The notes beneath the pieces were generated by a model. That model had not been told where the DNA came from and made no database searches. It saw nothing but the letters and a program-made list of their open reading frames with translations. Positions 37,401-46,912 of a stretch of DNA of 64,000 nt are shown here, piece by piece. Source of the DNA: Pigmentibacter ruber (GTDB lineage: Bacteria > Bdellovibrionota_B > Oligoflexia > Silvanigrellales > Silvanigrellaceae); the NCBI RefSeq assembly GCF_009792895.1, contig NZ_WSSC01000001.1, positions 1,116,001-1,180,000 on the forward strand, given 5' to 3'. A program made the translations under genes and the position numbers. Numbering within the stretch: the first letter of the stretch is position 1; each line of letters begins with the position of its first letter.

Positions 37401-37452
37401 TAACGACTGATGCCAACACTGGCCTTTGAATAAATATGTCGGTAAATTTCAT
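34423..37452 (-). CDS. RND efflux transporter, inner-membrane pump (HAE1/AcrB type)
   Basis: About 1009 residues from the ATG at 37452, which has GAGGAAG just upstream; an in-frame ATG 21 bases earlier lacks this. The first helix follows FIQRPVLASVV. Twelve transmembrane helices in two halves, large periplasmic loops after TM1 and TM7, and the proton-relay DD in AIGLVVDDAIVVVENIQRH (about residue 400) are present; so is the second-half GLITLIGLITKHGILMVEFANEL. It should export drugs or other hydrophobic compounds by proton antiport. The adaptor gene lies immediately upstream; no outer-membrane TolC-type gene is in the window. Confidence 0.93.
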   Translation of the reverse strand: MKFTDIFIQRPVLASVVSILIFMVGLKSIFNLDLRQYPKVENTVVTVLTTYPGASAQLMQGFITQPIQTSVSSAEGIDYINSSSSQGVSKIEIHLKLNFNSTTAFGDISAKVNAVRAQLPKDANDPVITKTTGSTLAALYISYSSEKMSGPQIYDLLARVVQPKMQSVSGVASADILGGNPFAMRVWLNPEKMAALGVTADEVGSALRANSYLSAAGQLKGQYTITNISAATDLHSEQEFKDLVVKQIKGKLIRMRDVAEVELGSQSYSSSVTFNGNKGVFIGIQPVPSANPLTVVKNIREVIPQIEKDLPPSLKQLIVYDSTEFISASINDVIKTLVEATIIVIVVIFLFLGSLRSVSIPIVTIPLSLVGVCSLMMALGYSINLLTLLAMVLAIGLVVDDAIVVVENIQRHIEEGKSPLDAALIGAREIAMPVITMTITLGAVYAPIGLMGGLTGALFKEFALTLAASVVVSGVVALTLSPMMCSKILIHETNDKGFAKWIDKKFNQLQKKYENLLHSVLQTKPVVVFFGSVVLVSVFFLFLLTPKELAPKEDQGFLAIFSTAPQYANVRYLERYTKEIDNILQKYNERAANFNVNGMGSENAAFSGLIFKPWGDRKRTAMKLQEIIQKDLNQIAGVKSFIFSMPDLPTGASGMPVQFVLKTTDDYKFLYSVMEDLKAKARKSGLFIVVDSDLSFESPQLNIKIDKNKATEMGITMQTIGNSLATMLSGAYTNLYNMNGRSYQVIPQLKDVNRSNPEELNKTYVRNSSGNLVPLSNFVTYQVTSEPSSLNQFQQLNSATLSAVMMPTQTTTTGLNYLKAEAEKLMPRGMSYDFSGDSRTEQQEGNALLGTFAFALVVIFLVLAAQFESFRDPLVIMFSVPMAICGALIPLNIGLATINIYTEIGLITLIGLITKHGILMVEFANELQHKDKIDLETAIQKAASVRLRPILMTTAAMVLGVIPLIIASGAGASSRYNIGLVIASGLTIGTLFTLFVVPTMYTLISKKKS

Positions 37453-37477
37453 TTTCTTCCTCAGCTCACTCAATCTA

Positions 37478-38578
37478 TTAAAGATTGATAGAATTGTTTA
37501 TGGCTATTTTTGCTCCATCATTTAATTTAAGTTGTCCACTACTGACAACTGTATCGCCTTCTTTTATTCCTTCTATAATTGTTACTAAATTATCTCTTTT
37601 TTCCCCAGTTTTCACAAAAACTCTTTTCACTGTTGCTAATTCATCACCTTTATCTGATTTTTGATTTAATAAAGTAACAACAAAAGCTGAATCGCCATAC
37701 AAGGTATATGTAATTGCTGTTTGCGGTAAAATAATTGAATTTGGGACAATAGGTAAAGCAACTTTTACGCTAATAAACATTCCAGGTAATAATTTATTTT
37801 CTGTATTGTCAATTGTAGCTTGGACATGAATTGTTCTTGTAGCTTCATCTACTTTAGAATCAACAGCATTAATTTTCCCTTTAAAATTAATATTTGGGTA
37901 AGCATCCACATTTACTATGACTTCTTGATTAATAAATACCTTATTTGTATCTTGCTGTGGAAGTGTGATTTGTGCGTATAAAGCATTAGAAGTTTGTAAA
38001 CTTGCACAAGCAAAACCAGCTTGAATAAATTGGCCTACGTTAACTTGTTTAATTCCAATTTTTCCACTAAAAGGAGCTCTAATTAATTTTTTTGCAATTA
38101 AAGATTTAGCATTTTCATAATTTGCAGTTAATTGTTTTACTTTTGAAGACGAATCATCTACTGCAGATAATGAAGCAGCTCCTTGAGTAAATAATTGTTT
38201 TATTCTTTTATCATTTACTTGTGCAAGCTGGAGCTGAGCAACTATATCTTTTAATTGAGCTTGTTCTGATGAGTCATCTAATTGAATTAGTGGTTCTCCT
38301 TGTTTTACAAATTTTCCTGAATCAAAGTAAATTGCTTTTACCTGTCCAGCTGTTTCAGCACTAATATCAACACCATTAATTGAACTTAAAGAACCAACAG
38401 AATACAGATACGGTTGCCAATTATCAAGTTTGGCTTTTACTACACTAACAACTTGTGGAGGTGGCTCAAATTTAGCAAAAAAGCTTTTAATAAAATATTG
38501 GCGTAATCCATACCAACCAAATACACATCCAAACACGATAACCAATGCGATGATAGTTATACTCATTCGTTTTGACAT
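37478..38578 (-). CDS. RND efflux periplasmic adaptor (membrane fusion protein)
   Basis: A 366-residue HlyD/AcrA-family protein. An N-terminal membrane anchor (about residues 7-24) is followed by a barrel/lipoyl half (VDISAETAGQVKAIYFDSGKFVKQGEPLIQLD), a short helical hairpin (about residues 110-155), the second lipoyl half (RAPFSGKIGIKQVNVGQFI), the beta-barrel (KINAVDSKVDEATRTIHVQATIDN) and a membrane-proximal end. No lipobox Cys is present. It bridges the pump encoded 25 bases downstream to an outer-membrane channel. The start follows a GAGG ribosome site at 38584-38587 on the minus strand. Confidence 0.92.
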   Translation of the reverse strand: MSKRMSITIIALVIVFGCVFGWYGLRQYFIKSFFAKFEPPPQVVSVVKAKLDNWQPYLYSVGSLSSINGVDISAETAGQVKAIYFDSGKFVKQGEPLIQLDDSSEQAQLKDIVAQLQLAQVNDKRIKQLFTQGAASLSAVDDSSSKVKQLTANYENAKSLIAKKLIRAPFSGKIGIKQVNVGQFIQAGFACASLQTSNALYAQITLPQQDTNKVFINQEVIVNVDAYPNINFKGKINAVDSKVDEATRTIHVQATIDNTENKLLPGMFISVKVALPIVPNSIILPQTAITYTLYGDSAFVVTLLNQKSDKGDELATVKRVFVKTGEKRDNLVTIIEGIKEGDTVVSSGQLKLNDGAKIAINNSINL

Positions 38579-38776
38579 AAAATTCCTCTTTTAAACTTAA
38601 AGGACTAGATTTAATTCATAACTGTAATTTTCATTTCGTTCAATAGTATATCAGGAAGGATTCTTCATTTTATAATTTATTAGGGTATAAAATAATTCCA
38701 AGCTATTATTATTTTAATATTTTAAAAATTTTTGATAAATTTAAAAGTTAACGAAGAAGTCGACAAAAATTAAACG

Positions 38777-41626
38777 TCATATTTCAGTCGACTCGTTACT
38801 TAATAGTGCGGCGTGAATTAATTTATCTTGTTCAATAAAATGTTGTTTTTCTAATCCTACAGCAGGAGTTGCTCTTCTGCTTCGACCAAAATACATTAAT
38901 TTAGACTGTATTCCAATCTTCTCTAAAACTTTTTCTAATTCAAACCTGATATATGTCCATGCTCCCATATTTGCAGGCTCTTCTTGAACCCAAGCAACAT
39001 TTTTTACATTTTTATAATGTGAAAGAATGCTTGTTACTTTTTCTGTATGAAATGGATATAACTGCTCTACTCTAATAACTGCAATAGTGTCTGCTTTGTT
39101 TTTAAATTCGTCTTTTTCTAAAGCATCAAATAAGTCAAGAGAAATTTTACCCGTACAGAATAAAACTTTTTCTATTTTCTGAGCTTTAGAAATACGTGGA
39201 TCATCTAAAATTTCTTCAAAGGTGCCTGAAGCAAGTTCTTCAAGAGTTGTTGCAGCTCTTGGGCTACGCAAAAAGCTTTTAGGTGTCATAATGACAAGAG
39301 GTTTTCTAAAATTACGGTGCAATTGTCTTCTTAATGCATGATAAATTTGGGCAGCGTTAGTAAAGTAACAAATTTGCATATTTGCATTTGCACAAAGTTG
39401 TAAAAATCTTTCTAAACGGGCGCTTGAATGTTCAGCTCCTTGACCTTCCATTCCATGCGGCAGTAATAAAACTAGACCTTGTGATTGAGCCCATTTTGTT
39501 TCACCAGCAGCAATAAATTGATCAATAATAACTTGTGCGCCGTTAGCAAAGTCACCAAATTGCGCTTCCCAAAGAACCAAACCTTTAGCTTGCCTTACCG
39601 CGTATCCATATTCATAACCCATGGCAGCTTCTTCAGACAAAAGAGTATTTATAATTTCAACTTTAGCATTTTGCTCAATACATTCTTTTATACTTGTATA
39701 GCGTTCGCCTGTTTCAAAATCTACTAAAGTAACATGTCGATGAGAAAATGTTCCTCGTTGCGCGTCTTCTCCTGCAAGACGAATGCTATATCCTTCATTA
39801 AGCAATGATGCATAAGCAAGTAATTCAGCCATTCCCCAATCGAGTTTTTTATTCCCTTCAGCCATTTCTTTTCGTTCCGAAACAATAATTCGAGCAAGTT
39901 TAGGATTTGGCTTAAAGCTTTCTGGAGTTTGGCAAATTTTTAAAGCTAGTTCTTTAATTTTATTTAAAGAAATTTGAGTTTTAGCAGGTTTTAACATTTC
40001 TTTTTCATCGACTAACTTTAACTCTCCTGCTTCTCTTAATGGTGTAAACTGAACAATAGGTAGATGTTCAGCTTTAACTTTATCATAAACTTTGTTCATG
40101 TCAGAACGATAGTTGTTATATATTTCTTTTAATTCATCAGAATTAAAATTGTATTTATCAACAAGATATTGCGCATATTCTTCATATGGAGCTGGCTTGT
40201 CTTTAATAATTTTATACATTAAAGGTTGGGTAAATGAAGGTTCATCTGTTTCGTTATGCCCATGTCTTCTAAAACAAACCAAATCTATATAAAAATCTTT
40301 TTTAAATTTAAATCTATAATTAGCAGCAAGCACCATGACATTATGTAATGCATCTAAGTTATCGGCATTAACATGAAAAACAGGAGATCCAGTTACTTTA
40401 GCGACGTCTGTGCAATAAGTTGATGAGCGTGAATCTGAAGGGTCAGTTGTAAAACCAACTTGATTGTTTGCAATAATATGAACGGTTCCACCAACGGTAT
40501 AACCTTGAAGTGTCATCATTTGAATATTTTCAAAAACAATTCCTTGTCCCGAAAATGCGGCATCTCCATGTAATACAATACTAGTTACTTTATCTGAGTC
40601 ACCATTATGATACATTGCTTGACGTGCTCTAGTATCTCCCATAGCCACACTGCCAACGTATTCTAAATGGCTTGGATTGAATGGCATTGAAACTAAAAGT
40701 TTATTTCCACTTCTTGTGGTGCGTTCAGATTCATAACCATAATGATATTTAACATCACAATCGCCATGCAATTCAGGATTAGGATATCCTTCAAATTCAC
40801 TGAATAATCTTTCTAATGGTTTACCTATTACATTAACAAGGAAATTTAAACGACCTCGATGTGCAATGGCAATAGTACATTCTTGTGCTCCTAGTTTACC
40901 AGCTTCATCTAAAAAGCTTTCAACAGCAGGAAATTGAGCGTCTGCACCTTCAATACTAAAACGTTTTTTGCCAATGTATTTTGTGGCGATTGTTTTTTCA
41001 AGGGAATCTGATTTCGCTAATTCATGATAAATTGCAGTCTGAGTTTCTTTTGCGATGGGCTTATAAATTTGGGCAAATTGATCTTGGAGCCAAGTTCTTT
41101 CTTCATTGCTTTCAATATGCTCAATTTCTGCACCAACAGTTCCAGCATATCTAGCTTCCAAAACTTTGTGCAATTCAGCAAAAGACATTTTATCAAGACC
41201 AATCAGCAATCCAGCCATGGTTGTTTTAGAAAAATCAGATTCTGAAATGCCATAGTTTTCTTTTTTTAGCGTTGGAATTTCAGGGCTACTGACGCTCAAA
41301 GGATTTACTTTTGCTTTTAAATGACCAAAACTTTTCCATGCTTGGACATAGGCTGCAACTTTAAATTCAAACTGAATAGCATCTGGACTCACATTTGATG
41401 CTACTGAACTTTCTTTTCTTTGCTGATGACTCAAATCAGTTAATAATTCATTAAAATGTGGAACATCATTTGCCAGAGCAGTGGCAGTGCCAAAGCCTTC
41501 ATGAAATCCTTCAAAGTAAGCTCGCCATTCAATTCCAACTGAGTTGGGGTCGGAAGAATATCGCGAAAACATTTCCTCTACATAACCAGCATTATTTTGA
41601 AAAACAGAATTAAAATTACCACTCAT
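38777..41626 (-). CDS. sucA: 2-oxoglutarate dehydrogenase E1 component
   Basis: The thiamine-diphosphate-dependent decarboxylase of the TCA cycle. About 949 residues with the ThDP fold: IAHRGRLNFLVNVIGKP (about residue 260), GDAAFSGQGIVFE (about 360), NNQVGFTTDP, FRRHGHNETDEPSFTQP. The C-terminal transketolase half has GEDAQRGTFSHRH, WEAQFGDFANGAQVIIDQ and VLLLPHGMEGQGAEHSSAR. The N-terminal E2-binding segment (GYVEEMFSRYSSDPNSVGIEWRAYFEGF, about residues 12-40) is present. AAGGA spacing favours the ATG at 41626 over GTG at 41635. Unusually, no sucB or lpd follows. Confidence 0.95.
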   Translation of the reverse strand: MSGNFNSVFQNNAGYVEEMFSRYSSDPNSVGIEWRAYFEGFHEGFGTATALANDVPHFNELLTDLSHQQRKESSVASNVSPDAIQFEFKVAAYVQAWKSFGHLKAKVNPLSVSSPEIPTLKKENYGISESDFSKTTMAGLLIGLDKMSFAELHKVLEARYAGTVGAEIEHIESNEERTWLQDQFAQIYKPIAKETQTAIYHELAKSDSLEKTIATKYIGKKRFSIEGADAQFPAVESFLDEAGKLGAQECTIAIAHRGRLNFLVNVIGKPLERLFSEFEGYPNPELHGDCDVKYHYGYESERTTRSGNKLLVSMPFNPSHLEYVGSVAMGDTRARQAMYHNGDSDKVTSIVLHGDAAFSGQGIVFENIQMMTLQGYTVGGTVHIIANNQVGFTTDPSDSRSSTYCTDVAKVTGSPVFHVNADNLDALHNVMVLAANYRFKFKKDFYIDLVCFRRHGHNETDEPSFTQPLMYKIIKDKPAPYEEYAQYLVDKYNFNSDELKEIYNNYRSDMNKVYDKVKAEHLPIVQFTPLREAGELKLVDEKEMLKPAKTQISLNKIKELALKICQTPESFKPNPKLARIIVSERKEMAEGNKKLDWGMAELLAYASLLNEGYSIRLAGEDAQRGTFSHRHVTLVDFETGERYTSIKECIEQNAKVEIINTLLSEEAAMGYEYGYAVRQAKGLVLWEAQFGDFANGAQVIIDQFIAAGETKWAQSQGLVLLLPHGMEGQGAEHSSARLERFLQLCANANMQICYFTNAAQIYHALRRQLHRNFRKPLVIMTPKSFLRSPRAATTLEELASGTFEEILDDPRISKAQKIEKVLFCTGKISLDLFDALEKDEFKNKADTIAVIRVEQLYPFHTEKVTSILSHYKNVKNVAWVQEEPANMGAWTYIRFELEKVLEKIGIQSKLMYFGRSRRATPAVGLEKQHFIEQDKLIHAALLSNESTEI

Positions 41627-41732
41627 ATTTGCCACAAGTCCTTATCAGGAAGTAAATCGAAATGCAGACAGACGCACCACATCTAAAATTGTGTTATCAC
41701 AACTTCGGATTTAGTTGCAGAGACTATCAAAA

Positions 41733-43136
41733 TTAATCGGGTATAAACAATTTTTCTTCATCAGAATCGTAGATAATCAAGTTAGCGTAACGACACCATT
41801 TTAATAGAGTCTGAAATTGCACATCATGATCTTCAAAAGGGAGCATCATAACTATTTGTTCAATAGCAATATCAGCTTCGAGCCCTTCTTCACCACTATT
41901 TTTTACTAACTCATAGATAGAATACACAACTGGCAATTTTAAAATTGCAGTCCGCATAATTTTACCGCGAGCTTCGGCATCATGTTCTGCAGCAAATTTC
42001 CTGCCTTCATCCGTTAAGATGACGCGAATACCTGGCGTGGTAATAAAACCTAATGTCTCTGCAGCTGCCACAGCTGGCAAGACTTGGTCTACGCTCTGCC
42101 CCATGTCCTCGCATAGATCATAAAGATCAGTGGTTTCAACTTCCGTACTCAATCTGCTGACTAGACCCTCAACTAAAGTTAAGTTTGTATTTATTAGTGG
42201 TTTAACCCTCTTGGATTTATTTAATGAAGACTCTTTCGCTCTTATTTCATCTGGTATTTTATCGTTTGGTAAATTAACAGATTTATTTCTTATATTTTGA
42301 TCTGATGATCTTTGTTGGAGAATCAGCTCAGGAGTTGAAGTATCAAAATCAACATCCTCTGTTACTTTATCTAGGTGGAGTTGGCCAAAAGCTTTTTCCA
42401 GCAATTCTTCTAATTCTTTGTATTCAGGTGAATTAGGCATTCTAGGGCGCGGTAAATTAATTTCAATAGAACGAAAAATTGTACCTGGATTGGATGAAAG
42501 GATAAGAATTCTGTCTGCTAACTGTAATGCTTCTTCGAAACGGTGCGTGACTAAAACACAGGCGCGAATTTTTCGTTCTGTTTGCCCCCAAATTCTTACA
42601 AGTTCAGCCCTTAAAGATTCACTTGTAAGAGGATCTAAAGCGGAAAAAGGTTCATCCATAAACATAATCATTGGATCTGAAACCATGGCACGAGCTAAAC
42701 TTACTCTTTGCCGCATACCACCACTCAATTCTCTGGGAAAAGCATCTTCAAATCCTTTTAACCCTACTAATTGTATAATTCTATCAACTCTAATATTTTG
42801 TTCTGATTTTGTTAACTTAGGCATTGAAACAGCTATATTTTCGCGAATAGTCATCCAGGGAAATAAAGCAAAATTTTGAAAGACAAATGCACTTAATTGC
42901 ATATTTTCAGGTGAAGGATTTGCGTAAGTAACTGTTCCTCTATCAGGATTTATTAATCCTGCCATACAACGTAACAATGTAGATTTACCAGAACCAGATA
43001 AACCAACTAATGCTAGAAATTCTCCATCATAAATATCGAGATGAATTCCCTCCAAAACAGTAAACATATTTCCACTAGGGCGTCTGTAGTCTTTGCATAA
43101 AGATCTAACAGAGAGTACAACTTTCTTTTTAGACAT
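41733..43136 (-). CDS. NitT/TauT-type ABC ATPase with AAA-associated C-terminal domain
   Basis: A 467-residue protein. Residues about 1-240 are an ABC ATPase of the nitrate/sulfonate/taurine class: GLSGSGKSTLLR, ELSGGMRQRVSLARA, IMFMDEPFSALDP, VTHRFEEA. A variable linker follows. Residues about 320-460 resemble the AAA-associated C-terminal domain found on some NitD-like ATPases (VEGLVSRLSTEV, DLYDLCEDMGQSVDQVLP, IRVILTDEGRKFA), which looks like a winged-helix regulatory unit. It overlaps nothing but lies three bases after the permease gene, so they form one unit. The substrate is unknown. Confidence 0.88.
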   Translation of the reverse strand: MSKKKVVLSVRSLCKDYRRPSGNMFTVLEGIHLDIYDGEFLALVGLSGSGKSTLLRCMAGLINPDRGTVTYANPSPENMQLSAFVFQNFALFPWMTIRENIAVSMPKLTKSEQNIRVDRIIQLVGLKGFEDAFPRELSGGMRQRVSLARAMVSDPMIMFMDEPFSALDPLTSESLRAELVRIWGQTERKIRACVLVTHRFEEALQLADRILILSSNPGTIFRSIEINLPRPRMPNSPEYKELEELLEKAFGQLHLDKVTEDVDFDTSTPELILQQRSSDQNIRNKSVNLPNDKIPDEIRAKESSLNKSKRVKPLINTNLTLVEGLVSRLSTEVETTDLYDLCEDMGQSVDQVLPAVAAAETLGFITTPGIRVILTDEGRKFAAEHDAEARGKIMRTAILKLPVVYSIYELVKNSGEEGLEADIAIEQIVMMLPFEDHDVQFQTLLKWCRYANLIIYDSDEEKLFIPD

Positions 43137-43139
43137 AGC

Positions 43140-44927
43140 CTAATCCTTAACTCTTTCAGCAAATATTTGCAGAGTTCGCCATAAGGTGCGATTTAAAATG
43201 ATTAAAGTTACAACAATACAAATGATTGCTGCTATCAATTTTTGATAATTGCCTTGTGCTGATGCACTTGCGAGTTCTGCTCCTATCCCAAATGAATGCA
43301 TGGATCCCCCAGGAAACTCAACAACTTCAGCTACCATACTGGCGTTCCAAGCTCCTCCAGCGGCAGTGATCCAACCTGTAGCCAAAGAAGGTAAAATAGC
43401 TGGAAAATATAATTTACTAAAGCGATGCCATAAAGAAAATTTATAAATTTGGGTAACAAATTTTAAATCAGCAGAGATTCGTGAAGCTCCTCCAATTACA
43501 TTAAATAAGATATACCATTGGCATCCAACACACATTAATAAAGTTGCATTAATAAAAGGAGGGATATTTCCAAAACTTAAACCTAGAGTAATTAATGGAA
43601 ATAAAACAGGTGCTGGAAATGCTGCTAAGTTTTGGATAATCGGTTGAAAGAATGTTTCCAAACGTGGGTTTAGACCAAGCCAAAGACCAACTGGTATAGT
43701 CCATATAGAGCTTATAATGAGAACAAGAAGAACTTTTATTCCTGTAAAAAAAACAGCGTTCATTAGGTTAAACCAATCTTTGCTGGAAAGGGAGGCTAAA
43801 GTCTGGCCAAAAGAAGGTAGTTTAGGTAACAAAGTAAAAACAAGACCACCGATGGCAAAAGTTACAAGTAGAGATAGGACAGAAGAACGACGAATTTTAT
43901 TTACATTTTCATCAGAAAACCAATTTTTAGGGCTGATAACAGTTCCCCATTTATCAATATTATCAATCAAGTATTTTCGAGTAGCTCCTGATTCATTAAT
44001 ATTGGATTTTGGAAATAAAAATAAAATACTTTTTTTGAAAAAGTTTGATATTATTTCAGGGATACTTGTTTGTCTAATTAAATTTAGAAACCAATTATCA
44101 TCTTGAATTCCTTTTCCATCATCACTATCTCTATAACGTGAAACCCAAGCAATTAAAGGTTTCCATAAAAAAATATCAGTACTTACAATAATAATTAATA
44201 AGGTAACAAGTGCAATTGAAAAGTTAATATAATTACCTGTTGCAAATGTTTCTGCTATGTAACTACCTAAACCAGGTAAGCGAAAATCTTTGTTTCCTAA
44301 TGTAAAAGCTTCACAAGTTGTTAAGAAAAACCAGCCTCCAGCCATGGACATCATTCCGTTATAAATCAATGGACGGTACCCATTAGGGAAATCGACAAAG
44401 AAAAACTTTTGTAATTTTGTAAGTTGATAAATTTTTGCAACTTCTTTAAATTCAGGCTGTAATGTTCTTTGGGATTCATAATAAGCAAAGGCTAAATTCC
44501 ATACTTGTCCAGTAAATATAGTTAAAATACAAGCAAATTCTAAGCCCCAACGACTTCCTTGAAAAATAGAAATTAAAGCCAGTACAAATCCTGGTAAAAA
44601 AGCCACTACTGGGAGACTTTGGAGAACATCAAGTAGTGGAATCATTATTTTTTCAAGGGATTTATTATTTGCAGCAATTGTTCCATAAATAACTGCAAAA
44701 ATATAACTTAATATTAATGCTATTAAGCTTCGGACAAAGGAAAGAAGTGAATAACTAGGGAGTGATGAGATAGAAGTGTTAATATCGACCTTTTCTAAGT
44801 AGGGTGAGTTTCCCGAACTAAAAAAATCGGCAAAACCCATTCCCAGAACAATGACAATTACAATCACGGCAATATCTGCTCTTAAAAAAGCACCTCGGGT
44901 TGCTTGCACTTTGGCAAATTGTGTCAT
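43140..44927 (-). CDS. Fused double ABC permease (BPD_transp_1 x 2)
   Basis: About 595 residues from the ATG at 44927, with AGAGG five to six bases upstream; GTG at 44933 is an alternative. Two permease modules lie in tandem: the first at about residues 55-260 (EAA loop near EFKEVAKIYQLTKLQKFFFVDFPNG), the second at about 385-590 (EAA-like SADLKFVTQIYKFSLWHRFSKLYFPAILP). A soluble linker of about 80 residues separates them. One chain thus replaces the usual permease dimer. No periplasmic binding protein gene adjoins, which is odd for an importer. The partner ATPase follows three bases later. Confidence 0.88.
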   Translation of the reverse strand: MTQFAKVQATRGAFLRADIAVIVIVIVLGMGFADFFSSGNSPYLEKVDINTSISSLPSYSLLSFVRSLIALILSYIFAVIYGTIAANNKSLEKIMIPLLDVLQSLPVVAFLPGFVLALISIFQGSRWGLEFACILTIFTGQVWNLAFAYYESQRTLQPEFKEVAKIYQLTKLQKFFFVDFPNGYRPLIYNGMMSMAGGWFFLTTCEAFTLGNKDFRLPGLGSYIAETFATGNYINFSIALVTLLIIIVSTDIFLWKPLIAWVSRYRDSDDGKGIQDDNWFLNLIRQTSIPEIISNFFKKSILFLFPKSNINESGATRKYLIDNIDKWGTVISPKNWFSDENVNKIRRSSVLSLLVTFAIGGLVFTLLPKLPSFGQTLASLSSKDWFNLMNAVFFTGIKVLLVLIISSIWTIPVGLWLGLNPRLETFFQPIIQNLAAFPAPVLFPLITLGLSFGNIPPFINATLLMCVGCQWYILFNVIGGASRISADLKFVTQIYKFSLWHRFSKLYFPAILPSLATGWITAAGGAWNASMVAEVVEFPGGSMHSFGIGAELASASAQGNYQKLIAAIICIVVTLIILNRTLWRTLQIFAERVKD

Positions 44928-45030
44928 GCTCACCTCTTAACTTTAACTGGAATGAGATTAAAATCTCATTTTTTGGTAACTCCAACTGTAAAGCATAATG
45001 AGATATAGAATTGCAAGACACTAAGTGACA

Positions 45031-45993
45031 TTATTTAAGCAATCGATTTGAATCTTTTGCTAATGTATAAATGTGCGATGGTAAAGTTTCAATAACAAAT
45101 CCATTTTCATCGCGCATAGGATATTGGGGGAAGAGGATATAACCATCTTGAGGGGCATAAAAATCTTGTCCTTGTTTAAATTCACCTATAAGTTGTCCAT
45201 TTGTTACCTTTTCTAAATTAATAAATTCCTTTACTAATTTAGATTGCTTGGTTTTGAACTTTTCAGAGTATATCATTTGCAGAATTTTTAACTCATTTTT
45301 TTTTCTAGCTAAATTTTGGATATGTCTTTTTTTCAAATGAACTAAATCCATTAACTGCATACTATTTATGATTGCTTGTTTGCAGGTATTTGTTGCATTT
45401 GTAAAAAAACCTTGCTGTCCCAACTCTAAAGTAATCCCAGGCTTATTTAGTGTTCTAACATACTCATCGGAGCACATTCCTTCAGATGAGTATGGAGTAT
45501 TTGCTCTGCGTGTCACAAAAATTTTACAACATCCAATTGCTCTAGCCCATGAATAACTTATGCTATGCATGGCAAAAATATAAAAAGGTTCCAAACACGG
45601 TTTGTTTGTTTGATGAAAATCAAGAAATAAGTCACAAGTATTAAGTAACTTTTTTATTTCTTCTGCTCTTTGTTTTTCATATGATTTTATTTTATTTTCT
45701 GAGAAAGAAAAAGATCTATTCAAGTCCTCCTCTAAAAACCGTTTATTTTCAATTGATGCTCTTTTATTCCCTAAAAAAAAGGAAATTTTACCTCCGTAGC
45801 TTATTTTTTTATCTACTAAATTCTGAATGATTTGCAGAATTCCTGGTAAAGATCCTACTTCGTTTCCATGTACTAAACCACCGATTACGATATGACCCTT
45901 ATGTTTATTAAAATCTAAATGTATAGAGTCACTTATAATACCTTTGGATTTGTTCTCTAATTTTGCGAATGTTTCAAGATGTTGTGCTAGCAT
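45031..45993 (-). CDS. Succinylglutamate desuccinylase/aspartoacylase-family metallohydrolase
   Basis: About 320 residues from the ATG at 45993, which has AAGG six bases upstream; an ATG at 46026 lacks a ribosome site. Zinc ligands of the M14-like fold: His/Glu in IGGLVHGNEVGS (about residue 40) and His in LFLDFHQT (about 125); DLNRSF supplies the substrate-binding Arg. The active-site Glu is likely in GITLELGQQGF (about 190). The family cleaves N-acyl amino acids; AstE is one member, but no ast operon is present, so the substrate is open. Confidence 0.82.
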   Translation of the reverse strand: MLAQHLETFAKLENKSKGIISDSIHLDFNKHKGHIVIGGLVHGNEVGSLPGILQIIQNLVDKKISYGGKISFFLGNKRASIENKRFLEEDLNRSFSFSENKIKSYEKQRAEEIKKLLNTCDLFLDFHQTNKPCLEPFYIFAMHSISYSWARAIGCCKIFVTRRANTPYSSEGMCSDEYVRTLNKPGITLELGQQGFFTNATNTCKQAIINSMQLMDLVHLKKRHIQNLARKKNELKILQMIYSEKFKTKQSKLVKEFINLEKVTNGQLIGEFKQGQDFYAPQDGYILFPQYPMRDENGFVIETLPSHIYTLAKDSNRLLK

Positions 45994-46135
45994 AAGCAAC
46001 CTTAAGTCTTTATTTACTGATTTCATTATGTTATAAAAATAAGAATTGTCAAAGCCAATTTTTTTTGCTTCTATGGAGTGAATAAAATTAAGGTTATTAG
46101 TTTTATTAAGTTGACTTCTACGTATTGGAATTTAT

Positions 46136-46912
46136 ATGGCTGGTTATTTATTACGTGGTTTTAGATTTGTTCTTTTGTTTCTTTTATTTTTTATCTTAAG
46201 TTTTTTGTTGTTCTTTGTCTTCATTTTTAGATTTAGAAATAAAAATAATAATGTTATTTTTGGTAGAATATTTTCTTATATATCAGCAAGTCTTTTACAA
46301 ATAAAAATAATTGTCAAAGAAAAATATAAAATGACTAGTGATACCCCAAAAGTGATAATAGCAAATCATCAATCTTATTTTGATGCTATCATTTTTGGTC
46401 GTATTATCTCTTACAATACATTAATTATTGGAAAAAAATCATTAGTTTGGATTCCAATTTTTGGTTGGATATTTTATTTGGCAGGAAATCTTTTTTTAAA
46501 TAGAAGAAATCATCAAAAAGCTATGAATACTATGAAAAATGTGGATGAAGCTTTACAAACAGGATCTTCATTATGGATTTTTCCAGAAGGAACTAGAAGT
46601 CATAGTTTAGGATTAAAACCTTTTAAAAAAGGTGCTTTTTATGCTGCGATTCAAAATCAAGTACCAGTCCAAATCGTCGCAGTAAGTAATCTAAAATTTG
46701 CTTTGGATTATAAAAAATGGAAAGCAGGAACAGTTTTGGCTGAAATAATGGATCCTATTGAAACTAAGGGATATTCTTTGGATAATGTGGAAGATTTTAT
46801 TCAAAAAGCATATCAATTAATGAAAGAAAAAATAGAGCAGCTTGATAATGAAATAAAGCATATTCAATTGGAATCTTTATCAGGAAATTTGTTAAAAGAA
46901 AATTTTAAGTAG
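46136..46912 (+). CDS. plsC: 1-acyl-sn-glycerol-3-phosphate acyltransferase
   Basis: A 258-residue inner-membrane enzyme that makes phosphatidic acid from lysophosphatidic acid. N-terminal transmembrane segment at residues 9-31. The catalytic HX4D motif is NHQSYFD (about residue 78); the substrate-binding FPEGTRSHS is near residue 150; LNRRNHQKAM is block II. The C-terminal 30 residues are a charged helix. GGA lies upstream of the start. Its end overlaps the convergent small lipoprotein gene by 21 bases. Confidence 0.9.
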   Translation: MAGYLLRGFRFVLLFLLFFILSFLLFFVFIFRFRNKNNNVIFGRIFSYISASLLQIKIIVKEKYKMTSDTPKVIIANHQSYFDAIIFGRIISYNTLIIGKKSLVWIPIFGWIFYLAGNLFLNRRNHQKAMNTMKNVDEALQTGSSLWIFPEGTRSHSLGLKPFKKGAFYAAIQNQVPVQIVAVSNLKFALDYKKWKAGTVLAEIMDPIETKGYSLDNVEDFIQKAYQLMKEKIEQLDNEIKHIQLESLSGNLLKENFK

